Assembly (NCBI RefSeq): GCF_947497005.1
Contig: NZ_CANMFF010000010.1
Coordinates: 1-64,000 of the forward strand
DNA length: 64,000 nt
Reading direction: 5' to 3'
Origin: an uncultured Ruegeria sp.
Lineage (GTDB): Bacteria; Pseudomonadota; Alphaproteobacteria; Rhodobacterales; Rhodobacteraceae
Every line of letters begins with the position of its first letter. Position 1 is the first letter of the stretch. A program made the position numbers and the translations under genes. The notes beneath the pieces were generated by a model that was given only the letters and a program-made list of their open reading frames with translations, was not told the DNA's origin and made no database searches. Below are positions 17,721-26,518 of the stretch, in pieces.

Positions 17721-18669
17721 TCAGGTGGATCGGAGCGCCATCGGCATAGGCGTTTACTTGATCGAAGATATCCGCAAATTGCAGGTCGAACTCGTCCTCT
17801 GTGACAAAGCCAATATGTGGCGTAGCGATCAGATTGGGATGTGACAATAGCAGGTCATTTGGGTCGGTCAGAGGTTCAGTATCGAAAACATCAATGGCCG
17901 CTTTTTCGGGCTGGCCAGTGTTGAGCCCCCCTAGCAAAGCGCCCGGTGCAATGAGCCCCGCCCGCGACGTGTTCACGAACAACGAGCCTGGCTGCATCGC
18001 TGCAAAGTCTGACGCTTTGATAACTCCGCGCGTGTCCGGATTCAGGCGGACATGAACCGACACCACATCGCTATCGGCAAAGAACGCTTCCCGACTGGGC
18101 GCGACTTCGACTCCGTCCGCCATCGCCCGCGCACGACCTTCTTCGGACGACCACCAGATGACGTTCATACCAAAGGCCTCGGCATAGCCTGCAACAGCCC
18201 GGGCGATACGCCCATAGCCGTATAAGCCCAGTCGACGCCCGCGCAGCGTCTTACCCACCCCGGCCTGCCAGCGCCCTGCTTTGACCGACTCCATCTGAGC
18301 CGGAAGATCCCGCATTCCGGCCATGATCAGGGCCCAGGTCAATTCGGCCGCGGCATAAGACGGAGTGCCGCTGTGCATGTTCGAGCATATAAGCACATTG
18401 TGATCAGAGCATGCCTGCACATCGACGTGGGGGTAGACACTGCGCTGACTGATCAGCCGAAGGTTAGGCAGCTTCTCAAGCAACGCTCGGGTAATCTTGG
18501 TGCGTTCCCGGAACAGAACCACGGCATCGGCATCTTGTAACCGCGTTGCCAACACGCCGATATCTTCAACGTGATCCGTCCAAACCGTCACGTCATGATC
18601 CGCAAGCCTTGCAAAACAAGGCAGGCCGCGCAGCGTGTCGAACCAGTCATCCAGAATATGTACTTTCAT
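17689..18669 (-). CDS. D-2-hydroxyacid dehydrogenase
   Basis: This 326-residue NAD(P)-dependent enzyme reduces a 2-keto acid to a D-2-hydroxy acid, or the reverse. The dinucleotide-binding motif is seen in RLGLYGYGRIARAVAG (about 145-160). The catalytic arginine is in NTSRAGLI, a Glu in DVFDTEPL, and the catalytic His in ATPHIGFVT. Length is normal for the family. Its start overlaps the stop of the 78-residue gene by four bases, so both are read from the promoter at 18921-18956. The TctABC-PrpF genes upstream suggest a substrate derived from a tricarboxylate or dicarboxylate. Confidence 0.9.
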   Translation of the reverse strand: MKVHILDDWFDTLRGLPCFARLADHDVTVWTDHVEDIGVLATRLQDADAVVLFRERTKITRALLEKLPNLRLISQRSVYPHVDVQACSDHNVLICSNMHSGTPSYAAAELTWALIMAGMRDLPAQMESVKAGRWQAGVGKTLRGRRLGLYGYGRIARAVAGYAEAFGMNVIWWSSEEGRARAMADGVEVAPSREAFFADSDVVSVHVRLNPDTRGVIKASDFAAMQPGSLFVNTSRAGLIAPGALLGGLNTGQPEKAAIDVFDTEPLTDPNDLLLSHPNLIATPHIGFVTEDEFDLQFADIFDQVNAYADGAPIHLINPEVWTNAK

Positions 18670-18902
18670 CGGCTTTGACTGCCTTGCCCGGATTCCATTT
18701 TTTTTGGTGTCGGAACAAAATGCGGGGCCTCAAGCGCCGCGAGCGCATTGCGGACACGTTGGCTCTGATCCAGCAAATGATTGAATTGTTCATCGCAGCC
18801 AGCGATCGGCGTGGGATAATCCACCATATCCTGCCGCAATGCTGCCTGCGCCAATTTCAGTTCCTGCCTGGCAATATCGAGACATTCAGAGTAGTCGTTC
18901 AT
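18666..18902 (-). CDS. Small protein of unknown function in the dehydrogenase operon
   Basis: This 78-residue product is not recognised. It is mostly helical in appearance (LDIARQELKLAQAALRQDM; LLDQSQRVRNALAAL), has no signal peptide, and could be a coiled-coil partner. AAGGAG eight bases before the ATG, an operator-covered promoter just upstream and an ATGA overlap with the dehydrogenase gene support its reality. Confidence 0.6.
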   Translation of the reverse strand: MNDYSECLDIARQELKLAQAALRQDMVDYPTPIAGCDEQFNHLLDQSQRVRNALAALEAPHFVPTPKKMESGQGSQSR

Positions 18903-18920
18903 AATGACATCTCCTTATGC

Positions 18921-18936
18921 GTATACCATAGTATAC
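18921..18936. promoter_or_regulatory. GTATAC-N4-GTATAC operator over a -10 element
   Basis: Two perfect GTATAC hexamers (18921-18926, 18931-18936) flank CATA. On the minus strand the motif covers the TATACT -10 of a promoter with TTGAAC 18 bases upstream, just before the ribosome binding site of the 78-residue gene. A bound repressor would block that promoter. The sequence resembles the GntR-stub operator at 16608. Confidence 0.6.
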
Positions 18937-18955
18937 TAACAAAATATGTGCCCGT

Positions 18956-20092
18956 TCAACTCCCATCCCACACAGATTTCGGTACATAGATTTTGCCATC
19001 CGCCAGCTTGCGCGCTGTTCGCACCAATCCTGCCGCGCTGAGTGTGAACCCATCTTCGCTGGAGAAATCCACCAGAACATCGATTTTACCCGAAGCGTGC
19101 TCAAGGACGACTTCGGCAGGTCCGGATGTGGTTCGTTGCAATAAGCCATCCGCAACAGTTCCCGGCGTCAATGCGCAAGAGGCCATGCATTGTGCCCCTG
19201 TCACCGCCATCGTCGGGTGAGTATTCCACGGCATGAAATACCTGACAGCAAGTGTGCCCCCGTCCCGAGCAGGTGCAAGTATGCCGAATTTTGGGGTCAC
19301 GGACTGGGACACATCACCCATTCCCATCAACTGTCCGGCCTCAATCCGAACGGCCTCCATCCGGTCAAAAAACGCGCGATTGCTGTCCAGTTCCTTTGCG
19401 CTTTCGTATCCGGTCAGGCCGAAATCAGAAGCGCGCGCAATGGCCATCGGCATCGCGACATCCATGCAGGTTAGCTCGATACCCTGCACCGTGTCGCGCA
19501 GATGACCAGTGGGCAGGAACGCGCCGGTGGATGAACCCACAACACCCATGAAGCTGAGTTGCACCGGTGCGGCACGCCCCGGCACGCCCGCAATTTCCGC
19601 ATCTCCCTGATAAGTCAGTTCACCGCCGGGCGTCGGCACCATTGCCACTACCTGCGCCCCTGTGTTGACGGCGCGAATACGGATTTCGGTTTCATCGCCC
19701 CGCGGCTCGATCAAACCCATTTCGATTGCTGCAGGGCCGACGCCAGACAGGATGTTCCCGCAGGTGGGTTTGAAATCTACCAGCTTTTCCTCAACTGAAA
19801 CTTGGGCAAAGAAAAAATCGATATCTGCCCAGTTTTCGTCACTGGCGGATAGCATCGCGACCTTGGTCGTGACGGCAGCGCCGCCGCCTATCCCGTCGAT
19901 ATTCAACGGGTGCCCAGCGCCAACCACAGCGATCAGAACGTCCGCGAGGGTCTCCAGATCCTCTGGCAAGTCAGAGCGACGGAAGTAGGGGCCGCGAGAT
20001 GTGCCGCCCCGCATGAAAATGAACGGAATTCCGGTTTGGGTCTTGGCGCGCCCTTTCAGATCTTTGCGCACTCCTGGCAAGACCCGGCTCAT
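18956..20092 (-). CDS. PrpF-family isomerase (4-oxalomesaconate tautomerase-like)
   Basis: This protein of about 378 residues belongs to the PrpF family, whose members isomerise or tautomerise unsaturated di- and tricarboxylates (aconitate isomerase PrpF, 4-oxalomesaconate tautomerase GalD). Landmarks are FIFMRGGTSRGPYF at the N-terminus, FKPTCGNILSGVGP with the conserved Cys of the diaminopimelate-epimerase-like fold, and GIGGGAAVTTKVAM. The ATG at 20092 is chosen because it forms an ATGA overlap with the tctA stop; an upstream ATG at 20104 is also in frame. It is the last gene of tctC-tctA-prpF, so its substrate is probably what the Tct system imports. Confidence 0.85.
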   Translation of the reverse strand: MSRVLPGVRKDLKGRAKTQTGIPFIFMRGGTSRGPYFRRSDLPEDLETLADVLIAVVGAGHPLNIDGIGGGAAVTTKVAMLSASDENWADIDFFFAQVSVEEKLVDFKPTCGNILSGVGPAAIEMGLIEPRGDETEIRIRAVNTGAQVVAMVPTPGGELTYQGDAEIAGVPGRAAPVQLSFMGVVGSSTGAFLPTGHLRDTVQGIELTCMDVAMPMAIARASDFGLTGYESAKELDSNRAFFDRMEAVRIEAGQLMGMGDVSQSVTPKFGILAPARDGGTLAVRYFMPWNTHPTMAVTGAQCMASCALTPGTVADGLLQRTTSGPAEVVLEHASGKIDVLVDFSSEDGFTLSAAGLVRTARKLADGKIYVPKSVWDGS

Positions 20093-22119
20093 TTCAGCGG
20101 CCATGGCAGATCAACCATGCCCTGCAGCAAACCCGGCGGGAAATCGCGGTTCAACGCACCTGCCATGACGCACATGAAACCGATGCCACAGGCGGTCAGG
20201 ATCAGTGTCATCTGCCAGCTGGCCCCCGCCCGAATGCGGAAGAAAGCGATCAGAAAGCCCAGAAGCGCGAGGATGAAGCCAACGACCCAGGTCGCCGCGA
20301 TAAGGCTCGCGAACCATGCCAGCGTGGACCACAGACCGTGAGGGGCACTGGCGTCTTCACCCGCGATTTCCTTGTCGGCGAAGATCGCATCGCCTTCGGG
20401 CCGCCGCGTCATCTGGATCAGCAGGATCACGCAGCAGAACAAAGACACACTGCCGATCACCAGCGGGATGATCTTGTCGGTCATGTTGTAATCGGGGATC
20501 ATGTTGGCATTGACTAAAGCGACGATCAGATAAGCCATGATCACCAGCAGGAAGACCAGCGGCGCGCGCTTGGTACCTGCCTGCACGTCACCTTCAGCCA
20601 TGATCATCTTGGCCTGACGAATACCCAGAATGACCGAGACAACCGTGATCACGATCAGGACGATCACGATGGGGCTGAAGACGTATTCCATACCTTCACT
20701 GAAGCTCTTGCGGAACCGGAATGAGGCGATCTGGAACGCCTGATTGGTGAACTTCTCAACCGGGTTTGATAGCACGAAGCCGATCAGGAAGGCCGGGCGC
20801 GACCAGTCGAACCGGCGCAGGAAGGTGCCGATCAGGCCGATCACGAACAGTGCCAGAAGGTCTTCGAAGTTTTGCCCGGACTGGAAGGCAGCAAAGCTGA
20901 TCAGCATGAACAGGAACGGCGCCAGATAGGTAAAACGGATCGTGGTCAGCTTGGCGATCCCGCCCGAGGCCGCGATGCACAGGATGGTGCCCACGACGTT
21001 GGCAAGCGCCAGCAACCAGACGATGGAATAGGTGATGTCGAGATTGTCCTTGAGCATGCTCGGGCCGACCTCGATATCGCCGGATCCCAGCAACGCCACA
21101 GCGCCGATGAAGATCGCCATCGAGCCGGAACCGGGGATGCCGAACAGCAGGGTTGGCACCAGACCGCCGCCCTCTTTTGCGTTGTTCGAGCTTTCCGGCC
21201 CGATCACGCCACGCACTTCGCCTTTGCCGAAGTTGCTCTTGTCCTTGGTTGTCTGCACGGAATGGCCGTAGGCGATCCAGTCAACAACCGAGCCCCCAAG
21301 TCCGGGGATAACGCCTACGATCACACCGATGATTGAGCAGCGAACCGAAAGCCAGATATTGGCGAACCAGTCCTTGACCCCGTCCAGCCATCCGGCCCCC
21401 AATGAAGCCCCCTTGGCAATCGACCGATCCTGACGCAGCAGAGAAACGATTTCAGGGACAGCAAAGATTCCCAAACCGACAATGACCAGTTTCAGGCCAT
21501 CGGTCAGATAGGGAATGTCATAGGTAGCCATACGCAGCGAGCCACCGGCGTCCGCCTCGCCGATGGTGCCGACCATCAGGCCCAGCCCGGCGGCGGCAAC
21601 ACCTTTCAACGGGATGCGTCCGGCCAAGATAGCAACCATCGAAAGACCGAGAATGGTGATCATTAACATCTCGGGCAGGCCAAAGGCCAAAACGATTGGC
21701 CGCGCGATCAGAATGAACATGGTCAGGAATGTCGCGCCGACCAGACCCCCGAACAGGGATGACGCAAAGGCCGCAGACAATGCCCGCGCGGCCTCACCCT
21801 TTTTTGCCATCGGGAAGCCGTCAAGCACGGTCGCCTGCGAGGCCGAACTGCCTGGTATCCCCATCAGAACCGAGGCAAATGTGTCAGAGGTCGGAACGAC
21901 GGCGACCATCCCGATCATCAGCGCCAGGCCCAGGATCGGGTCCATGCCGAACATGAATGGCAGCAAAAGGGACAGACCGGCGATACCACCGAGCCCAGGG
22001 AAAACTCCAACGGCCAATCCCATGACAACGCCGAGCACGAGATAGCCCAGAACGATAGGTTGCAGGATCAGAGCCCACGCATCACCAAGCGCAGGAAGAG
22101 CGGTGGCGAAAACCTCCAT
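20089..22119 (-). CDS. tctA: Tripartite tricarboxylate transporter TctA with fused TctB-like tail
   Basis: This 676-residue membrane protein is the large permease of a TTT system. The first 500 residues follow TctA: GVFPGLGGIAGLSLLLPF, PTSDTFASVLMGIPGSSASQAT, GVIPGLGGSVVDWIAYGH and LFGIPGSGSMAIFIGA. TctA normally ends near residue 500. Here about 170 more residues follow, with four hydrophobic segments matching the layout of the small subunit TctB (about 150 residues), and no separate tctB is present. It is therefore read as a TctA-TctB fusion. AAAGGCGG precedes the ATG. It sits 82 bases after tctC, with a stem-loop between them, and is coupled to prpF. Confidence 0.9.
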   Translation of the reverse strand: MEVFATALPALGDAWALILQPIVLGYLVLGVVMGLAVGVFPGLGGIAGLSLLLPFMFGMDPILGLALMIGMVAVVPTSDTFASVLMGIPGSSASQATVLDGFPMAKKGEAARALSAAFASSLFGGLVGATFLTMFILIARPIVLAFGLPEMLMITILGLSMVAILAGRIPLKGVAAAGLGLMVGTIGEADAGGSLRMATYDIPYLTDGLKLVIVGLGIFAVPEIVSLLRQDRSIAKGASLGAGWLDGVKDWFANIWLSVRCSIIGVIVGVIPGLGGSVVDWIAYGHSVQTTKDKSNFGKGEVRGVIGPESSNNAKEGGGLVPTLLFGIPGSGSMAIFIGAVALLGSGDIEVGPSMLKDNLDITYSIVWLLALANVVGTILCIAASGGIAKLTTIRFTYLAPFLFMLISFAAFQSGQNFEDLLALFVIGLIGTFLRRFDWSRPAFLIGFVLSNPVEKFTNQAFQIASFRFRKSFSEGMEYVFSPIVIVLIVITVVSVILGIRQAKMIMAEGDVQAGTKRAPLVFLLVIMAYLIVALVNANMIPDYNMTDKIIPLVIGSVSLFCCVILLIQMTRRPEGDAIFADKEIAGEDASAPHGLWSTLAWFASLIAATWVVGFILALLGFLIAFFRIRAGASWQMTLILTACGIGFMCVMAGALNRDFPPGLLQGMVDLPWPLK

Positions 22120-22163
22120 AGCGGCCGCCTTTCATTCAATTTTTGTAGAATTCCGATGGCGCG

Positions 22164-22181
22164 GCCCTCGCGCAGAAGGGC
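22164..22181 (-). promoter_or_regulatory. Intercistronic stem-loop between tctC and tctA
   Basis: GCCCT (22164-22168) and AGGGC (22177-22181) enclose an eight-base loop. Such hairpins after binding-protein genes often leave more transcript for the binding protein than for the permease. The stem is short, so the call is tentative. Confidence 0.35.
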
Positions 22182-22201
22182 ACACGCTGTGAAGGCCCGG
22201 C

Positions 22202-23290
22202 TTAGTTCAGCTCGACGCCGTAGGAGTCTTTTAGCCAATTCAGGACATAGGCTTTAGCGTTGTCATCAACGTTTGTCGCCGTCTGCAGCGCTGATTTGGA
22301 GCCGTCACCGACGAACACCGGGTACTTGCCCACGCGCTTGGAGGAAATATCGGCAAAGTCGCCACGCTCGGTCACGGCCTGGAACGCTGCGGTGTAGGCA
22401 TCGACGACCTCTTGCGGCGTGTCACCGGGCAGGAACGCCAGCTTCTGCACCGGAAAGCCTGCGACAAAGAAGGCTTTCCACGCGTCCCAGGCCTCACCGC
22501 TGGTTTCGCACCCATCGGTGGCTTCGCACACCTCTTTGAAGGTTGGGATATCCGGGAAGGTAGGATCGCGCACGATGTTGCCATCCGCATCCAGCGCGCC
22601 CCAGGTCATCATTGGAACAGCCTGACCGGCCTCAACCAATGGGGCGGAGCCGCCCAAATAACCCGATGAGGTCTGGTAATCGATATTGGCTTCGCCGCGT
22701 TCGAACATCAGACGGCCATCACCACGACCCTTGATGCCAAAGACCGGCTCAACATCCATACCAAGCATCTGCCACGCTAGCAGCGGTACCAAATCCAGCC
22801 GAGTGGCCCCCTGCGAACCATAGATAAAACTTGTGTCTTTCAGCGCGTTTGCAGAACCGTCAAACTTGGCTCCATCTTCTGGGTTCAGATAAGCGACGCC
22901 CCCGGTGCCCGACGCCATAACCGGAATCCAGTCGTTGTATTCATACCGCACGCGCGGGTCGCTCAGAAGATACGGAAACTGGGTTGAACCAGATGTGCCG
23001 AACAAAAGAGTGCCATCGTCGTGCTCTTGTTCCTGAAACCAGTTGGCGCCTTTGGTCGAGCCTGCGCCCGGCATGAATTTTACCACAACAGTGGGCTGGC
23101 CGGGCAGCGCCTCGGACAAAAGTGGCGCAAAAAAGTTGGCCCATTTGGCTGAACCGCCCGTTTCCGAGAACGGGATGACCCACTCAATGGTCTTGCCCGA
23201 GAAATCGACCTCGGCAGCAACGGGTGCGGCCATTCCGGCGGCAGCGATCAGCCCCACGACGGCGCGACGGGTAAAGTTGGAAATGGTCAT
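22202..23290 (-). CDS. tctC: Tripartite tricarboxylate transporter binding protein TctC
   Basis: This 362-residue periplasmic receptor captures the carboxylate for TctA. The start at 23290 is set by GGAGG upstream and by the signal peptide that follows (TRRAVVGLIAAAGMAAPVAA), whose double arginine may use the Tat route. The mature protein begins with the TctC pattern: GKTIEWVIPFSETGGSAKWANFF, then VVKFMPGAGSTKGANWF. The rest is a two-lobed binding protein. It is divergent from tctD across 139 bases, and TctDE usually induces tctCBA when the substrate is present. Confidence 0.9.
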   Translation of the reverse strand: MTISNFTRRAVVGLIAAAGMAAPVAAEVDFSGKTIEWVIPFSETGGSAKWANFFAPLLSEALPGQPTVVVKFMPGAGSTKGANWFQEQEHDDGTLLFGTSGSTQFPYLLSDPRVRYEYNDWIPVMASGTGGVAYLNPEDGAKFDGSANALKDTSFIYGSQGATRLDLVPLLAWQMLGMDVEPVFGIKGRGDGRLMFERGEANIDYQTSSGYLGGSAPLVEAGQAVPMMTWGALDADGNIVRDPTFPDIPTFKEVCEATDGCETSGEAWDAWKAFFVAGFPVQKLAFLPGDTPQEVVDAYTAAFQAVTERGDFADISSKRVGKYPVFVGDGSKSALQTATNVDDNAKAYVLNWLKDSYGVELN

Positions 23291-23429
23291 TGGTTCCTCC
23301 CTGTTGACCAAACAATCACGAAGGCACGCTTGGCACCACCATGATCGCAAATAGAACTGTGGGGTTGATTCCCCCTCCCATCTGGCAATCATGAAGGGCC
23401 AACCTTGCGCGAAACTTGCAGGAGACCCG

Positions 23430-24098
23430 ATGCGGATTGTCATCGTCGAGGATAATGAGCCACTTGCCAACGCCATTGCATATCGCCTGCGTGATCGTGG
23501 CCATGCGGCTGACGTGCTGACCGATGGTGACGAGGCCGATGTCTATCTGGAACAGGAAGGTGCAGACCTGATCGTTCTGGATATCAACTTACCAGGCCGG
23601 TCCGGACTTGAAATCCTGCAATCCTTGCGCAGTCGCGGAGATGGTGCACCGGTGATCCTGTTGACCGCACGCTCAGAGACCAGCGACCGGGTGTCGGGTT
23701 TGGATATGGGCGCTGACGACTATCTGGTCAAACCCTTTGAGATGGATGAGTTGGAAGCCCGCATTCGTGCACTTTCGCGCCGAAAGGACCTCGACTATGG
23801 CGCGCGTGAGACCATCGGCGGGTTGGAATTCGATCGCTCTGCACGACAGGTCACTGTTCACGGAGAGGTTTTGGACGTGCCACGCCGGGAATTGGCCGTG
23901 CTTGAATGCCTGCTGGAACGCCGAGGCAGGATTGTCCCCAAAAGCCAACTGACCGACTATGTCTATGGCGTCGGGGCGGATGTCGAGGATTCTGCCGTAG
24001 AACCCCATGTGTCACGGTTGCGAAAACGACTTCAAGATCTGGGCATCAGAATCAAAACGGCCCGCGGGCTTGGCTATTTGCTTGAGGTGCAGAAGTGA
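23430..24098 (+). CDS. tctD: OmpR-family response regulator TctD
   Basis: This 222-residue regulator has a receiver domain (acidic pair near residue 8, phospho-acceptor Asp51 in VLDINLPG, the DYLVKPF lysine near 100) and a C-terminal winged helix of the OmpR type ending in TARGLGYLLEV. The ATG at 23430, with AGGAG six bases upstream, is preferred over an earlier in-frame ATG that would add 13 unusual residues. It overlaps tctE by four bases. With TctE it should sense the tricarboxylate and switch on the divergent tctC-tctA-prpF operon. Confidence 0.9.
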   Translation: MRIVIVEDNEPLANAIAYRLRDRGHAADVLTDGDEADVYLEQEGADLIVLDINLPGRSGLEILQSLRSRGDGAPVILLTARSETSDRVSGLDMGADDYLVKPFEMDELEARIRALSRRKDLDYGARETIGGLEFDRSARQVTVHGEVLDVPRRELAVLECLLERRGRIVPKSQLTDYVYGVGADVEDSAVEPHVSRLRKRLQDLGIRIKTARGLGYLLEVQK

Positions 24099-25462
24099 TC
24101 CCGCACCGCTCGCTTAGGCTCAGGTTATTTCTGTTGATCCTCACACCTTTGGTTTTGCTTGCGTTTCTGCTTGGATATTGGCGCTTTACCGTTGCTCAAA
24201 GAACCACACAGGAGCTTTTTGATGACAGCTTGCTGTCTGCGGGCCTTGCGATTTCCCGCGACGTGGCGATCTCAGGTGGAGATGCATTGCTGCCATCCAC
24301 ACGCAGTATGATCCGCGATGCATCGGGGGGAGAGATATTCTATCACGTGACCGGCCCCGGGGGCAGCTATGTCACCGGATATGCTTACCCTCCGACGTCA
24401 ACTGCATCCGCCCAGCAAGACCCATATAAGCCACATTTTTTTGAATCTGCTCATCAGGATGAGCCAGTCCGGGTTCTCAGAATGACGGAACGCGTCACTT
24501 TGGAAAACCTGGTGGGAGACGCGACTGTAACTGTTTGGCAACTCATGGCCGATCGAAACGCATTTGCCAATCAACTGTCGATCCGCGCCGCAATTCTGAT
24601 GGGCGTTTTGTTGACGACGCTTGCCATTGTCGTCTGGTTCGGTGTCGCCCGCGGGCTGAGACCATTGCTGAATCTACAAGACGCAATTGACCTGCGTTCG
24701 CCGGACGACCTCAGTGAAATAAAGCGAGCGGTACCGGTCGAAGTGCAGGGAATCGTCAGGACCCTGAATCGGCTTTTTGCGCAGGTGGAGCACAGTATCA
24801 ACGCCCACCAGACCTTCATTTCCGAGGCGGCGCATCAGTTGCGAAACCCGGCAGCAGCCGTACAGTCTATGGCCGAAGCACTTCAGGAGGCAAAAACGGA
24901 TGAGGACCGGGGCAAGCGTATTTCAGAGCTTGTAATTGCGGCGAAAAATTCTGCGACTGTGGCTGAACAACTGTTGTCGCTTGAAAGGCTCAGACAGCCG
25001 ACACACCAAGATCAAATGGATGAGATTGATTTCCGCTCTGTTGTAGAAGAAGCCTGCGCGGAGATGGGTGTTCACATCCTCGCGAAGGGTATTGAATTTG
25101 ATGTCACAATGCCTGACGCAGCGATCATGGTGTCCGGTGATCGGGTATTTCTAACTGAGGCAATAAAGAACCTGCTGGATAATGCGGTAAAGCACGGCGG
25201 CCCCAAGTTAAATAGAATTTCAGTTGTGCTGCACTGTGACGGCGGCTCTGTCAGTCTAACGGTGGCGGATGATGGAGCGGGCCTTTCGCCTGACCAAAGC
25301 GGCGCAGCATTCGCCCGGTTTTCGCAGCTGGAACACTCCGAAGGCAGCGGATTGGGATTATCAATAGTCTCCGCCGTTGCGCACCGCCACGGCGGACTAA
25401 TCTCAATAAACCAAGTCGAAAGAGGAGCGAGCGTTACGCTTGAGCTTCCAACAGCTTTGTAA
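24095..25462 (+). CDS. tctE: Sensor histidine kinase TctE
   Basis: This 455-residue membrane kinase has two membrane segments (about 10-28 and 166-184) around a periplasmic sensor region. A HAMP-like linker follows, then the H-box SEAAHQLRNP with phospho-acceptor His247. The ATPase domain has NLLDNAVKHGG (N-box), VADDGAGLS and GSGLGLSIV. It phosphorylates TctD. A recognisable IS6-family remnant begins within a few bases of its stop, so the gene lies at the edge of a mobile-element scar but keeps its full kinase domain. Confidence 0.9.
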   Translation: MIPHRSLRLRLFLLILTPLVLLAFLLGYWRFTVAQRTTQELFDDSLLSAGLAISRDVAISGGDALLPSTRSMIRDASGGEIFYHVTGPGGSYVTGYAYPPTSTASAQQDPYKPHFFESAHQDEPVRVLRMTERVTLENLVGDATVTVWQLMADRNAFANQLSIRAAILMGVLLTTLAIVVWFGVARGLRPLLNLQDAIDLRSPDDLSEIKRAVPVEVQGIVRTLNRLFAQVEHSINAHQTFISEAAHQLRNPAAAVQSMAEALQEAKTDEDRGKRISELVIAAKNSATVAEQLLSLERLRQPTHQDQMDEIDFRSVVEEACAEMGVHILAKGIEFDVTMPDAAIMVSGDRVFLTEAIKNLLDNAVKHGGPKLNRISVVLHCDGGSVSLTVADDGAGLSPDQSGAAFARFSQLEHSEGSGLGLSIVSAVAHRHGGLISINQVERGASVTLELPTAL

Positions 25463-25469
25463 AACGTTC

Positions 25470-25859
25470 TGGATTTTATTGACGAATCTGAAACCTGTCC
25501 TGTCCACAATACCATTTCATCAGCGCAGCGAGTCGCTGCTTCCACGCCTTCCAAGCGGATCATCACGGACAAAATTGCGGTCCTATGGAGCCGCCAAATG
25601 AGAGGTTTCATCGGACTTAGTTCATTGGTTGCACAAGGGTCCTAACAACCGCGCGGAAAACAGCCATCTCACAGTCCGAAAGCGGGAGCGGACGAAGCAA
25701 GGAAATCGACCTCCGGGAGGTTTGCAGCTTTACGCAGTCACACATTCAACCGTTCGAAATTGGTTCTTTGCACTAGGGCGCCGTCGCTTGGCCCTAACAA
25801 TCCGATGTCACCGCTTCCAGGCATATGACGCGTGGTATGCCGCCACTCGAGCTTGCTGA
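25470..25859 (+). mobile_element. IS6-family transposase C-terminal remnant
   Basis: The translation PSKRIITDKI, then after a frame change SYGAAK-stop-EVSSDLVHW, then PNNRAENSHLTVRKRERTKQ matches the end of IS6-family DDE transposases (VTDKLRSYGAAKRE, NNRAENSHLPVRKRER). An in-frame stop and a frameshift make it inactive. Its right end meets the cut 3' end of the methyltransferase gene on the opposite strand. Confidence 0.7.
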
Positions 25860-26228
25860 AGGTCCTGAAAAAACATCATTCCAAACTGCGAGATCACGCA
25901 ATCAAACGAGCCATCTTCCAAGGGTAACTCTTCGGCATTGCCAAAATCCATTCGATATTGTGTGCTCGACTTCTTTTGCTGCCGCGATCATCCCCGGGGC
26001 GGGATCAAGTCCGACCACACGGCCGGTAAGACCCGAACACTCGCGTGCAGTTCGTGTCAGCACTCCTGTGCCACCTGCAACATCCAATACATGCGCACCG
26101 TCACCTTTTCCTGCTCCGCCCGTTACGTGGGCACACCAGGGCGCGAGTAGCGCTGGCACAAAAGGAGCCTCATTTCCACGACCCGCTTGGAGTTCTTCCT
26201 GTGTTGCGTCGGCAGCCGTTCGCATCAC
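25808..26228 (-). pseudogene. Truncated, frameshifted SAM-dependent methyltransferase
   Basis: The first 90 residues are a normal class I methyltransferase start: about 45 residues of lead, the SAM-binding motif HVLDVAGGTGVLTR, then VVGLDPAPGMIAAAK as in UbiE-like enzymes. After KEVEHTI the frame is lost, and the homologous continuation (MDFGNAEELPLEDGSFDCVISQF) lies in a neighbouring frame, so one frameshift is present. Beyond FFQDLQQ, near 25855, similarity ends where the IS6 remnant begins, so the C-terminal half is deleted. It overlaps the monooxygenase gene upstream by four bases, showing the two were once an operon. No function is expected now. Confidence 0.7.
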
Positions 26229-26518
26229 TCTACGAATTCGTAATGTTTGATTGATCTGGACTCGACTAATTCGGCTTCCGAAGGATCCACATGCGCCGAT
26301 TGGTAATCATCGCCTACAAACGCCATGAGAGACGCAAGGTCTTTCCAGATCATGACGAAACTGAATTCTCTTGGACTGTCAGCCCGTGCCGCACCCGGAA
26401 GTACCTGAACGATCCCTTCGGTTCCTCGCATCAGTGGTATGGCCGTGTTGTGGAAGAAGTCACCGAATTCCTCCTCTTTGCCTTCTCTCGCTGTGACTTG
26501 GAATATCCGCATGATCAT
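26225..26518 (-). CDS. ABM-domain small monooxygenase-like protein
   Basis: This protein of 97 residues fits the antibiotic-biosynthesis-monooxygenase (ABM) ferredoxin-like fold: MRIFQVTAREGKEEEFGDFF at the start and FSFVMIWKDLASLMAFVGDD in the middle. Members are small cofactor-free oxygenases or haem-binding proteins acting as dimers. The ATG at 26518 follows GGGAGG and is preferred over an in-frame start 12 codons upstream. It precedes the broken methyltransferase gene with a four-base overlap. Its partner being broken, its present role is doubtful. Confidence 0.65.
   Translation of the reverse strand: MIMRIFQVTAREGKEEEFGDFFHNTAIPLMRGTEGIVQVLPGAARADSPREFSFVMIWKDLASLMAFVGDDYQSAHVDPSEAELVESRSIKHYEFVE

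Noticed and set aside
20872..21336. 154-codon open frame on the plus strand
   Set aside because: It is antisense to tctA and has no ribosome binding site.
23291..23476. Longer TctC starting at 23476
   Set aside because: The signal peptide and GGAGG place the start at 23290; the extension would overlap the tctD start.
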